Shown in pieces: positions 32,399-41,093 of a DNA stretch of 64,000 nt. Source of the DNA: Bradyrhizobium sp. CCBAU 051011 (GTDB taxonomy: Bacteria; Pseudomonadota; Alphaproteobacteria; Rhizobiales; Xanthobacteraceae). Under the pieces are notes generated by a model. It was not told the DNA's origin and ran no database searches. It saw nothing but the letters and a program-made list of their open reading frames with translations. The stretch is from contig NZ_CP022222.1 in assembly GCF_009930815.1 (NCBI RefSeq), positions 6,800,501 to 6,864,500 of the forward strand, written 5' to 3'. Each line of letters starts with the position of its first letter. Position 1 is the stretch's first letter. The position numbers and the translations under genes are program-made.

Positions 32399-33925
32399 AT
32401 GGAAAACCTTCAATCGCTGCTGCACGGTTTCACCATCGCGGTCACCGTTCCGCACCTGACGCTGATGGTTGTCGGCGTCCTGCTCGGCATTCTCGTCGGG
32501 GTGCTGCCGGGGCTCGGCGCGCCAAACGGGGTGTCGCTGCTGCTGCCGCTGACCTTCGGCATGCAGCCGGTGTCAGCGATCATCCTGCTTTCCAGCATGT
32601 ATTGGGGCGCGCTGTTCGGCGGCTCGGTGACGTCGATCCTGTTCAACATCCCGGGTGAACCTTCGTCGGTGGCCACCACCTTCGACGGCTATCCGATGGC
32701 GCGCGACGGGAGGCCAACGACGGCGCTGGCCACCGCCTTCGGCTCGGCCGCGTTCGGGGCGCTGGTCGGCGTGATCCTAATTACGTTTCTGGCGTCCTGG
32801 GTGGCGCAGGTGGCGCTCGCCTTCGGACCGCCGGAATATTTCGCGGTCTATTTCCTCGCCTTCGCCAGTTTCGTCGGCATGGGCGGCGCGGCGCCGATCA
32901 AGACGGTGGTGGCGCTCGCGATCGGTTTTGCCATCGCCGCGATCGGCATCGATACGGTCTCGGGTAGCGTCCGGCTCACCATGGGCATCGACGAACTGGT
33001 CAAGGGCGTCAGCTTCGTCGTTGCCGTCATGGGGCTGTTCGGCATCGGCGAACTGCTGATTGCGGTGGAGGAGGAGTTTCAGGCCCGCGCGGTATCGTCG
33101 CGGGTGGACTGGAAGGAAGTCTTCCGGGCGCTTAGCCGTCTGCCGCATCATGGCATTGCGCTGCTGCGCAGCGCCGCCATCGGTTGCTGGATGGGCATTA
33201 CGCCGGGCGGCCCGACCGCTGCTTCCTTCATGAGCTATGGCATCGCCAAGCGCTTCTCGCGCAACGGCGCGCGTTTCGGCACCGGCGAGGCCGAGGGCAT
33301 CGTCGCGCCGGAGACCGCCGACCATGCCGCCGGCACCAGCGCGCTGTTGCCGATGCTCTCGCTCGGCATTCCCGGCTCGGCCACGGCCGCGGTGATGATG
33401 GGCGGGCTGATGATCTGGGGATTGAACCCCGGACCAATGCTGTTCGTCGACCAGAAGGATTTCGTCTGGGGGCTGATCGCCTCGATGTATGTCGGCAACA
33501 TCGTCGCGGTTGCGCTGGTGTTGCTTACCGTTCCCGTGTTCGCCGCCCTGATGCGGATTCCGTTCGCCGTCATCGCGCCCCTGATCGTCATCATCTGCGT
33601 GGTCGGCGCCTATTCGGTCTCGAACTCCTATCTCGACGTCGTCCTGATGCTCGGCTTCGGCGTCGTCGGCTATCTCTTCAAGAAGTTGCATTATCCGTTG
33701 GCTCCGTTGGTGCTGGCGATCGTGATCGGCGACAAGGCCGAGGACGCGTTCCGGCAGGCCATGCTGATGTCCAAGGGATCGCTCGGAATATTCTTTGCAA
33801 ACCGGCTGGTAACGACGCTCGTCCTGGCCGGGACGGTGCTGTTGCTGCTTCCGCTCGCCCTGCAGATCGTGCGTCTGTTGCGAAAACCGGACGAAGGCGC
33901 TCAGGAGAAGATGAGGATCATATGA
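32399..33925 (+). CDS. tctA: TctA-type large membrane subunit
   Basis: 508 residues, about twelve membrane helices. The two internally related signature motifs of the family are visible: GVLPGLGAPNGVSLLLPLTF (about 35-54) and GCWMGITPGGPTAASFMSYG (about 262-281). It is the sodium- or proton-coupled carboxylate channel. The stop overlaps the next start (ATGA), tying transport to the PdxA-family enzyme. Confidence 0.94.
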   Translation: MENLQSLLHGFTIAVTVPHLTLMVVGVLLGILVGVLPGLGAPNGVSLLLPLTFGMQPVSAIILLSSMYWGALFGGSVTSILFNIPGEPSSVATTFDGYPMARDGRPTTALATAFGSAAFGALVGVILITFLASWVAQVALAFGPPEYFAVYFLAFASFVGMGGAAPIKTVVALAIGFAIAAIGIDTVSGSVRLTMGIDELVKGVSFVVAVMGLFGIGELLIAVEEEFQARAVSSRVDWKEVFRALSRLPHHGIALLRSAAIGCWMGITPGGPTAASFMSYGIAKRFSRNGARFGTGEAEGIVAPETADHAAGTSALLPMLSLGIPGSATAAVMMGGLMIWGLNPGPMLFVDQKDFVWGLIASMYVGNIVAVALVLLTVPVFAALMRIPFAVIAPLIVIICVVGAYSVSNSYLDVVLMLGFGVVGYLFKKLHYPLAPLVLAIVIGDKAEDAFRQAMLMSKGSLGIFFANRLVTTLVLAGTVLLLLPLALQIVRLLRKPDEGAQEKMRII

Positions 33926-34935
33926 ACGTGCAAAGTCCCGGCAAGCCGCTGATTGCGCTGGCGATGGGAGACCCCGCCGGCATCAGCCCGGAGCTGACCG
34001 CAAAACTCGCCTGCCTCGACGAAATCCGCTCGCGTGCACGCCTGATCCTGATCGGAGACCGCCGCGTTTTCGACGAGGGCGCGCGTGTCGCCGGCGTCAA
34101 GCCGGACCTGCCGAATGTGCCGCCGTCCGCGGACCCCAAAGCAATCAGTGACGCCGCCTTCTTGGATCTCGGCCATCTCGATCCCGAGACCATCGAATGC
34201 GGCGTCGCCAGTCGGGCCGGCGGCGCGTTTGCGCTGGAGAATTATCGTCGTGCGCTGACGCTGGCGCGCGACGGGCAGGCCGATGCGGTTTGCTTCACGC
34301 CGTTCAACAAGAAGGCGATGCGGCTCGCGCGCGCGGAGTATGACGACGAGATTGCATTCTCCGCCGAGGTCGCCGGCCTGAAGACGCCAGCCAGCGAATT
34401 CAACGTGCTCGACAGACTCTGGAATGCCCGCGTCACCTCGCACATCGCCCTCAAGGATGTGGCCTCGCGGCTAACGGTCGAACGAATTCATCGCGCGCTG
34501 AAACTGACCGATGCCTGCATGCGACGGGCCGGCTTTGCCGAGCCCCGTATCGCGGTAGCGGGGCTCAACCCGCATGCCGGGGACGGCGGCAATTTCGGCC
34601 GCGAGGAGATCGATGTGATCGAGCCCGCCGTCATGGCCGGCCGGGCCGAAGGGATTGCGGCGGAAGGGCCGTTTCCGGCGGATACGGTTTTCCTGCGCGC
34701 CAAGAACGGCGCCTTCGATGCGGTGCTGACGATGTATCACGACCAGGGCCAGATTGCGATGAAGCTGATGGGCTTCGATCGCGGGGTGACGATCCTGGGC
34801 GGCTTCCCGTTTCCGATCTGCACGCCGGCGCACGGCACGGCCTATGACATCGCCGGCCAAGGCGTCGCCTCGGTCGGCGCCAGCCGGGCGGCCTTGTTGC
34901 TCGCCGCTGAGATGGCCGGCGCGGCCAGCGCGTAA
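33922..34935 (+). CDS. PdxA-family dehydrogenase (PdxA2-like)
   Basis: 337 residues of the PdxA fold: MGDPAGISPEL at the N-terminus, metal-site histidines in VTSHIALKDV, MYHDQGQIAMK and CTPAHGTAYDIAG, and GLNPHAGDGGNFG. PdxA oxidises 4-phosphohydroxythreonine for vitamin B6; PdxA2 acts on phosphorylated threonate/erythronate, and other relatives oxidise aromatic dihydrodiols (TphB, IphB). The catabolic operon and TctCBA argue against a B6 role. No DUF1537 kinase accompanies it, so the threonate route is incomplete here. ATGA overlap with tctA. Confidence 0.88.
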   Translation: MNVQSPGKPLIALAMGDPAGISPELTAKLACLDEIRSRARLILIGDRRVFDEGARVAGVKPDLPNVPPSADPKAISDAAFLDLGHLDPETIECGVASRAGGAFALENYRRALTLARDGQADAVCFTPFNKKAMRLARAEYDDEIAFSAEVAGLKTPASEFNVLDRLWNARVTSHIALKDVASRLTVERIHRALKLTDACMRRAGFAEPRIAVAGLNPHAGDGGNFGREEIDVIEPAVMAGRAEGIAAEGPFPADTVFLRAKNGAFDAVLTMYHDQGQIAMKLMGFDRGVTILGGFPFPICTPAHGTAYDIAGQGVASVGASRAALLLAAEMAGAASA

Positions 34936-34956
34936 AATCGGGCGGCGTGAGGGCCC

Positions 34957-36150
34957 CTAAGTGGCGGCCTTCAGCGCTGCAAATCCGCGATCGAGATCGG
35001 CCTTGAGGTCGTCGACATTCTCCAGGCCGATGTGCAGCCGCAGCGTCGGCCCGCCGGGCGACCATTTGGTCGCGGTGCGGTAGGGATCGCAGTCGAACGG
35101 GATGATGAGGCTTTCGAAGCCGCCCCACGAAAAGCCCATGCCGAACAGCTTGACCGTATTGAGCAGGGCGTCGACCGCCTGCTGCGGCACCGGTTTCAGC
35201 ACAATGCTGAACAGGCCGGAGGCGCCGGTGAAGTCGCGCTTCCAGATCGCGTGGCCCGGATGGCTTTCGAGCGCCGGATGCAAGACCTGCAGAACTTCGG
35301 GGCGGCCGGCAAGCCAGCGCGCCATTTCCAGGCCCGAGCGATAATGCTGCGCGAGCCGCACCGAGATCGTGCGGGTGCCGCGCAGCGCCAGGAATACGTC
35401 GTCCGGCCCGGCGCAAACGCCGAGCAGGCGGATGCCCTCGGCGATCAGCGGCCAGGCCTTTGCGTTTGCCGAGATCGTGCCGAACATGATGTCGGAATGA
35501 CCGCCGATATATTTAGTGGCAGCCTGCATGCTGATGTCGACGCCCTGGTCGAGCGAGCGGTGAAACAGCGCGGTCGCCCAGGTGTTGTCGTCGATGACGA
35601 GAGCGTCCCGAGCATGCGCGACGGCGGCGATGGCGGGGATGTCGCTCATCTCGAACGACTGCGAGCCGGGCGCCTCGACCAGCACCGCCTTGGTGTTCGG
35701 CTTAAACAGTTTTTCGATTCCAGCGCCGATCAGCGGGTCGAAATAGGTGACCTCGACGCCGTAGCGGACCAGCATGCCGTTACAGAAATTGCGCGAGGGC
35801 CGGTAGACGTTGTCGGTCACCAGCAGATGGTCGCCGGCCTTCACGACCGAGAGCAGGGTGGTGGTGATGGCGGCAAGGCCCGATGGCACCAGGCCGACGC
35901 CGGCGCATTGCGGGCCCTCCAGCGACATCAGCACGTCCTGCAGTGCCCGCGTGGTCGGGCTGCCGTGGCGCCCGTAGGAGAATTCGGCGCGGTGGGCGCG
36001 CAGGTCCTCGGCGGTCGGATAGAGCACGGTGGAGCCGCGGAAGACCGCCGGGTTGACGAAGCCCCTTTGCCCCTTGGTGTCACGGCCGGAAGTGACCAGC
36101 CTGGTTTCGGGTTTTTGCGGATTGGACGGGCCGTCGTTCGAAAAGCTCAT
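34957..36150 (-). CDS. metC: Cystathionine beta-lyase
   Basis: 397 residues, fold-type I PLP enzyme of the Cys/Met metabolism family. The PLP lysine is K213 in QAATKYIGGHSD; other landmarks are the SYGRHGSPT segment near residue 58, LVPSGLAAI, and DDNTWATALFH. It cleaves cystathionine to homocysteine, pyruvate and ammonia in methionine synthesis. It converges with the catabolic operon, with 21 nt between the stops, and is probably unrelated to it. Cystathionine gamma-synthase/lyase are alternatives within the family; the ATKYIGGHSD form favours MetC. Confidence 0.92.
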   Translation of the reverse strand: MSFSNDGPSNPQKPETRLVTSGRDTKGQRGFVNPAVFRGSTVLYPTAEDLRAHRAEFSYGRHGSPTTRALQDVLMSLEGPQCAGVGLVPSGLAAITTTLLSVVKAGDHLLVTDNVYRPSRNFCNGMLVRYGVEVTYFDPLIGAGIEKLFKPNTKAVLVEAPGSQSFEMSDIPAIAAVAHARDALVIDDNTWATALFHRSLDQGVDISMQAATKYIGGHSDIMFGTISANAKAWPLIAEGIRLLGVCAGPDDVFLALRGTRTISVRLAQHYRSGLEMARWLAGRPEVLQVLHPALESHPGHAIWKRDFTGASGLFSIVLKPVPQQAVDALLNTVKLFGMGFSWGGFESLIIPFDCDPYRTATKWSPGGPTLRLHIGLENVDDLKADLDRGFAALKAAT

Positions 36151-36488
36151 GCGTTTGCATTATCCAAGACGTTATGCCGCAGCCGCAACTTGATCGCGAA
36201 AATAGCACCGGGCGGCGGGTCAGGGGCCGGCGACTTAATAACAAGACACAGAAGACGGCAGTCAACCCCTTGACCCGGCACGCTAGTCGTTCTGAGATGC
36301 ATCTCAACTAATCATCGCCGCAAGTTGAGGGGCCTGCTGCGATATCGGATCCGCCGCCTGACCGGAATGGCACGCTAAATGCACGGTCAGGACAACGCTT
36401 TTCAGCGCGGGATCAGCGGGTTGGCCCCACAATGTGAGGCGTTGTCTAAAACACGACATCCGCACGACCCCCTTGAAAGGCCTTGCCC
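36151..36488. promoter_or_regulatory. Divergent region between metC and aapJ
   Basis: About 340 bases with no gene. It holds a sigma-54-type promoter candidate at 36368-36383 for aapJ and presumably the metC promoter. I see no riboswitch-like structure upstream of metC. Confidence 0.5.
36368..36383 (+). promoter_or_regulatory. Sigma-54-type promoter upstream of aapJ
   Basis: TGGCACG-N4-ATGCA has the GG (-24) and GC (-12) doublets exactly 10 nt apart; only the first T of the TTGCA element differs. It lies 105 nt before the aapJ start. Nitrogen control of the aap operon by the Ntr system is known in Rhizobium leguminosarum, which fits. Confidence 0.55.
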
Positions 36489-37505
36489 ATGAAACGCGTA
36501 TCTCTGGTTGTTACCCTTGCCCTAGCCGCCGGTCTCTCGGCCCAGGCCGCCTCGGCGCAAACCCTGAAGACGGTCAAGGACCGCGGCATGCTGTCCTGCG
36601 GGGTCAGCCAGGGGCTGCCGGGCTTCTCGACGCCGGACGACAAGGGTAACTGGACCGGCCTCGACGTCGATATCTGCCGGGCGATCGCGGCTGCCGTTTT
36701 CAACGACGCCACCAAGATCAAGTTCGTCCCGCTGTCGGCCAAGGACCGCTTCACCGCGTTGCAGTCCGGCGAGATCGACGTGCTGTCCCGCAACACCACC
36801 TGGACGCTGTCGCGCGACACCTCGCTGGGCGCCAACTTCACCGGCGTGACCTATTATGACGGCCAGGGCTTCCTGGTGAAGAAGTCGCTGAAGGTGAACT
36901 CGGCGCTCGAGCTCAACAGCGCCTCCGTCTGCGTTCAGACCGGCACCACGACCGAGCAGAACCTTGCCGACTACTTCAAGGGCAACAACATGAAGTATGA
37001 GGTGATCGCGTTCGCGACCGCCGACGAAACCATCAAGGCCTATGAGTCCGGCCGCTGCGACGTCTTCACCTCCGACGTCTCCCAGCTCTACGCCGAGCGC
37101 CTGAAGGTCGCCAATCCCGCCGATCACGTCGTGCTGCCCGAAGTGATCTCGAAGGAACCGCTCGGACCGATGGTTCGCCATGGCGACGACCAGTGGTTCG
37201 ACGTCGTGAAATGGACGCTGTATGCGATGGTCGGTGCTGAAGAGCTCGGCATGACCCAAAAGAACATCGACGAGATGGCCAAGTCCGACAAACCCGAGGT
37301 CAAGCGCGCGGTCGGCACCGACGGCAATCTGGGCGAACAACTCGGCCTGACCAAGGACTGGATGGTGCGGATTGTGAAGGCAACCGGCAATTACGGCGAG
37401 TCCTTCGAGCGCAACGTCGGTGCAGGCTCCAAGCTCGGCATTGCCCGCGGCCTCAACAACCTATGGAGCAAGGGCGGTATCCAGTACGCCCCGCCGATCC
37501 GCTAG
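36489..37505 (+). CDS. aapJ: General L-amino acid-binding periplasmic protein
   Basis: 338 residues with a signal peptide (about 1-24, ending AASA) and a type II binding-protein fold: LKTVKDRGMLSCGVSQGLPGFS at the start, LDVDICRAIAAAVF, and the cluster C-terminal ending RGLNNLWSKGGIQYAPPIR. It delivers a broad range of L-amino acids to AapQMP. It opens the operon, with AAAGG before the ATG and a sigma-54-type promoter upstream. Confidence 0.95.
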   Translation: MKRVSLVVTLALAAGLSAQAASAQTLKTVKDRGMLSCGVSQGLPGFSTPDDKGNWTGLDVDICRAIAAAVFNDATKIKFVPLSAKDRFTALQSGEIDVLSRNTTWTLSRDTSLGANFTGVTYYDGQGFLVKKSLKVNSALELNSASVCVQTGTTTEQNLADYFKGNNMKYEVIAFATADETIKAYESGRCDVFTSDVSQLYAERLKVANPADHVVLPEVISKEPLGPMVRHGDDQWFDVVKWTLYAMVGAEELGMTQKNIDEMAKSDKPEVKRAVGTDGNLGEQLGLTKDWMVRIVKATGNYGESFERNVGAGSKLGIARGLNNLWSKGGIQYAPPIR

Positions 37506-37529
37506 TCGCCAGCGAGAGGGGCTGCGGCG

Positions 37530-38735
37530 ATGGCCATCGAACCCCGAAAACCACCATCGCAGCTCCTTCCCAGGCTGCAGCGAGCGCTCGGCGGCCGGGC
37601 GGGCTGGAGCGGCTTCGTGCTCCAACTGCTCTTCGTCGCCGCGCTCGCCTGGATTTCCTATGAGATCGTCGCCAATGCCCGCGCCAATCTGCAGGCGCAG
37701 CGGATCACCGCGGGCTTTGGTTTCCTTGCCAACAATGCCGGCTTTGACGTCAGCCAGAGCCTGATCCCGTATTCGGGATCCGATCCCTACACGCGCGTCT
37801 TTGTGGTTGGCTTGCTGAACACGCTGCTGGTCTCGGTGATCGGCATCTTCTTTGCCACCGTGATCGGATTCCTCGTCGCACTCGGCCGGTTGTCGCCGAA
37901 CTGGCTGCTGTCGCGGATCGCGGGCGGCTATGTCGAACTGATCCGCAACCTGCCGCTGCTGTTCCAGATTCTGTTCTGGTATCTCGCGGTGCTCGCCGCC
38001 TTGCCCAATCCACGGCAGAGCATTTCGATCTTCGACAGCATCTTTCTCAGCAATCGCGGCTTGGTCATTCCGAAGCCTGTCGGGCAGGCGGGGTTCGAGC
38101 CCTTCGTCGTCGCCCTATTGGTTGCGATCGTGGCCACGATCGCACTGTGGCGATACGCGCGCCGTCAGCTCTTCCAAAGCGGCACAGTGATCAAGGTCTG
38201 GCCCTATGCGCTCGGCATGATCATCGGCCTGCCGCTCATCAGCATGCTGATCTTCGGTCTCCCGGTCACGTGGGAGGTGCCGGTGCTCAAGGGCTTCAAT
38301 TTCGCCGGCGGCTCGCGTCTCATTCCGGAATTCGTTGCGCTGACGCTGGCGCTATCGACCTACACGGCGGCCTTCATCGCCGAGATCGTGCGGGCGGGCA
38401 TCCTCTCCGTGCACAAGGGCCAGATGGAAGCCGGCTCCTCGCTCGGACTGCAGCGCGGCTCGGTGCTGCGGTTGATCGTGATCCCGCAAGCCTTGCGCGT
38501 GATCCTGCCACCGCTGACCAACCAGTATCTCAATTTGACCAAGAACTCCTCGCTGGCGGTCGCGATAGGCTATCCCGACCTGGTCTCCGTGTTCGCCGGA
38601 ACCACGCTGAGCCAGACCGGGCAGGCGATTGAAATCATCGGCATCACCATGGGCGTCTATCTCCTGATCTCGCTGGTCACCAGCGCGATCATGAGTTTCT
38701 ATGGATGGCGGATCAGCCGGAGCATGGGCGGATGA
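37530..38735 (+). CDS. aapQ: Amino-acid ABC transporter permease
   Basis: 401 residues. An N-terminal membrane helix (about 27-47) is followed by a long periplasmic loop and the transport domain, which contains the coupling motif ETW-type segment in the form GSSLGLQRGSVLRLIVIPQALRVILP (in parts, about 307-333). The first permease of the aapJQMP system. GAGAGGGG precedes the ATG; the stop overlaps aapM (ATGA). Confidence 0.94.
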   Translation: MAIEPRKPPSQLLPRLQRALGGRAGWSGFVLQLLFVAALAWISYEIVANARANLQAQRITAGFGFLANNAGFDVSQSLIPYSGSDPYTRVFVVGLLNTLLVSVIGIFFATVIGFLVALGRLSPNWLLSRIAGGYVELIRNLPLLFQILFWYLAVLAALPNPRQSISIFDSIFLSNRGLVIPKPVGQAGFEPFVVALLVAIVATIALWRYARRQLFQSGTVIKVWPYALGMIIGLPLISMLIFGLPVTWEVPVLKGFNFAGGSRLIPEFVALTLALSTYTAAFIAEIVRAGILSVHKGQMEAGSSLGLQRGSVLRLIVIPQALRVILPPLTNQYLNLTKNSSLAVAIGYPDLVSVFAGTTLSQTGQAIEIIGITMGVYLLISLVTSAIMSFYGWRISRSMGG

Positions 38736-40237
38736 GCGATACGACTACATCCAATTTCGTCCGTCAGGATCTGGTGCCGGAGCGGCCGGCGCCGGTGAAG
38801 ACCACCGGCTTCATCGGCTTCCTGCGCACGCGGCTGTTCAATTCGCCGACCAACATCCTGATCACGATCGTGAGCTTGTTGCTGCTGTGGGTCACTGTCG
38901 TTCCCGCGGTAAAGTTCGCGCTGATTGATGCGGTCTGGATCGGCAAGGACCGCACCGCCTGCCTGCCAAAAAATCCCGGCGACGTGGTCGGCGCCTGCTG
39001 GCCGTTCATTCAGGCCAAGTTCTCGCAGTTCATCTACGGATTCTATCCGGAGCCGGAGCGCTGGCGCGTCAATCTGACTTTCGCTCTTGCCGCGATCCTC
39101 TTGATACCGTTGCTGATTCCGCGGCTGCCGGGCAAGGGCCCGAATGCCATCCTGTTCTTCGTGGCTTTGCCTGTCGTCGCCTTCTTCCTGCTGCGTGGCG
39201 GCGGACTGGGGGGCTTCGGCGTGAGCTGGACGGCGGACCTGCTGTCGGGCCTGACGAGCGGCATCACGAACGCCGGCGTTGCCGGAATTAATGCGAGTCA
39301 CCCGATCTTCGGACCATTTCTTTCTCTGCTGGGATGGATTGGTTTCCTGCTAGGCGTCATCCTTTCATACCTGATCTGGCCGCTGACTTGGTTGCGTGAT
39401 CAGATTCAGGCAACTGGCCGCCCGGTCTGGGCCGACCTCGCCGCGACGGCGGTGATCGTGTCGGCGCTGCTGTTCTGGCTGACCGGGGCAATACGCGCCG
39501 TCGCCACCACCCTTGCGATTTTCGTTGGCATTGCCGTTGTCATCGCTGTGATGGGGCTCGACAGCGGCGGGCTTCCGGAGGTGGACACAAGGCTCTGGGG
39601 TGGCCTGCTGGTGACGCTGGTGGTGTCGGTCGTCGGCATCGTCGCCTCGATGCCGGTCGGCATCGCGCTGGCGCTCGGGCGGCGTTCGACCATTCCGCTA
39701 ATCCGGATTTTCTCCATTGCCTTTATCGAGTTCTGGCGCGGCGTTCCGCTGATCACTGTGCTGTTCTTCGCGACCTATATGCTGCCGCTGTTCGTTCCGA
39801 CCGGCTTCACCATCGACGGACTGATGCGCGCCTTGATCGGCATTGCGCTTTTCGCCGGCGCCTACCAGGCCGAAGTCATCCGTGGCGGCCTCGCGGCTAT
39901 ACCGCGCGGACAGGCGGAGGCGGCGAGCGCACTTGGCCTGTCCTGGGCCAAGACCATGGCGCTGATCGTGATGCCGCAGGCGCTCCGCCATGTCATCCCC
40001 GGCCTCGTCAACAGTTTCATCGCGCTGTTCAAGGATACCTCGCTGGTCTCGATCGTTGCGCTGTTCGATCTGCTCGGCCAGCTCCGGGCTTCCTTCAGCG
40101 ACCCGGTCTGGTCGACGCCGACGACGCTGTTCACCGGCTTTGCCTTTACCGGGATCATCTATTTCGTCTTCTGTTTCGGGATGTCGCGTTACTCGCTGTT
40201 CGTCGAGAACCGGCTGAATGCCCATCGTCGCAACTGA
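38732..40237 (+). CDS. aapM: Amino-acid ABC transporter permease, extended form
   Basis: 501 residues. The C-terminal ~300 hold the transport domain, with the coupling loop EAASALGLSWAKTMALIVMPQALR and the IEFWRGVPLITVLFF segment typical of polar amino-acid permeases. The N-terminal ~270 contain extra hydrophobic segments; the protein is longer than the ~385 residues of Rhizobium AapM as I recall it. It partners AapQ in the inner membrane. ATG 38732 is preferred over ATG 38705, which lies inside aapQ. Confidence 0.93.
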   Translation: MSDTTTSNFVRQDLVPERPAPVKTTGFIGFLRTRLFNSPTNILITIVSLLLLWVTVVPAVKFALIDAVWIGKDRTACLPKNPGDVVGACWPFIQAKFSQFIYGFYPEPERWRVNLTFALAAILLIPLLIPRLPGKGPNAILFFVALPVVAFFLLRGGGLGGFGVSWTADLLSGLTSGITNAGVAGINASHPIFGPFLSLLGWIGFLLGVILSYLIWPLTWLRDQIQATGRPVWADLAATAVIVSALLFWLTGAIRAVATTLAIFVGIAVVIAVMGLDSGGLPEVDTRLWGGLLVTLVVSVVGIVASMPVGIALALGRRSTIPLIRIFSIAFIEFWRGVPLITVLFFATYMLPLFVPTGFTIDGLMRALIGIALFAGAYQAEVIRGGLAAIPRGQAEAASALGLSWAKTMALIVMPQALRHVIPGLVNSFIALFKDTSLVSIVALFDLLGQLRASFSDPVWSTPTTLFTGFAFTGIIYFVFCFGMSRYSLFVENRLNAHRRN

Positions 40238-40247
40238 GTAGATCACC

Positions 40248-40991
40248 ATGACCGCAAATTCGATCGTCGGCATCAACACACTCAACAAGTGGTACGGGGA
40301 CTTTCACGTGCTGCGCGACATCAATCTCGATGTGGCCAAGGGCGAGCGCATCGTGATCTGCGGCCCCTCGGGCTCGGGCAAGTCGACGCTGATCCGCTGC
40401 ATCAATGCGCTGGAGGAGTTCCAGGAAGGCAACATCGTCGTCGACGGTATCGAACTGGGGCCAAACCTGCGGCGCGTCGATGAGGTCCGCCGCGAGGTCG
40501 GCATGGTGTTCCAGAGTTTTAACCTGTTTCCGCACCTGACCGTGCTCGAGAACTGCACGCTGGCCCCGATCTGGGTGCGCAACATCCCGAAAAAAGATGC
40601 CGAAGCGACCGCGATGAAATTCCTGGAGCGGGTCAAGATTCCGCATCAAGCCAACAAATATCCGGGCCAGATGTCGGGCGGTCAGCAGCAGCGCGTGGCG
40701 ATTGCCCGCGCCCTGACCATGAATCCGAAGGTCATGCTGTTCGACGAGCCGACCTCGGCGCTCGACCCTGAGATGGTCAAGGAAGTGCTCGACACCATGG
40801 TCGACCTCGCCAAGGAGGGCATGACCATGCTGGTCGTCACGCACGAAATGGGATTTGCCCGCGAGGTCGCCAACCGCGTCGTGTTCATGGATGCGGGGCA
40901 GGTGATCGAGTCAAACACGCCGCAGGAATTCTTCGCCAATCCGCAGCACGCACGGACGAAGCTGTTCCTGAGCCAGATCCTGCGGCATTGA
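40248..40991 (+). CDS. aapP: Amino-acid ABC transporter ATP-binding protein
   Basis: 247 residues, a complete ABC ATPase: Walker [10 protein letters not shown] (39-47), Q-loop [14 protein letters not shown], signature MSGGQQQR, Walker [15 protein letters not shown] and the switch histidine in [14 protein letters not shown]. It energises AapQM. It starts 10 nt after aapM and ends the operon; an imperfect palindromic repeat follows and may act as a transcription end. Confidence 0.96.
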   Translation: MTANSIVGINTLNKWYGDFHVLRDINLDVAKGERIVICGPSGSGKSTLIRCINALEEFQEGNIVVDGIELGPNLRRVDEVRREVGMVFQSFNLFPHLTVLENCTLAPIWVRNIPKKDAEATAMKFLERVKIPHQANKYPGQMSGGQQQRVAIARALTMNPKVMLFDEPTSALDPEMVKEVLDTMVDLAKEGMTMLVVTHEMGFAREVANRVVFMDAGQVIESNTPQEFFANPQHARTKLFLSQILRH

Positions 40992-41000
40992 TCGGTCGCG

Positions 41001-41086
41001 TAGGGTGGGCAAAAGCGCAGCGTGCCCACCAACAATATCGCGGTTGATAGATGGTGGGCACGGCGCAAGAGCGCCTTTGCCCACCC
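41001..41086. repeat. Imperfect palindromic intergenic repeat
   Basis: GGTGGGCAAAAGCGCAG...GTGCCCACCA on the left is mirrored by TGGTGGGCAC...GCGCCTTTGCCCACC on the right, with ~20 nt between, forming a long imperfect hairpin after aapP. I recall this GTGGGCAAAGGCGC type as a widespread Bradyrhizobium intergenic element. Confidence 0.65.
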
Positions 41087-41093
41087 TTCTTCT

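Noticed and set aside
36151..36300. A SAM-type riboswitch upstream of metC
   Set aside because: I looked for a pseudoknot-like SAM-II arrangement and saw no convincing pairing.
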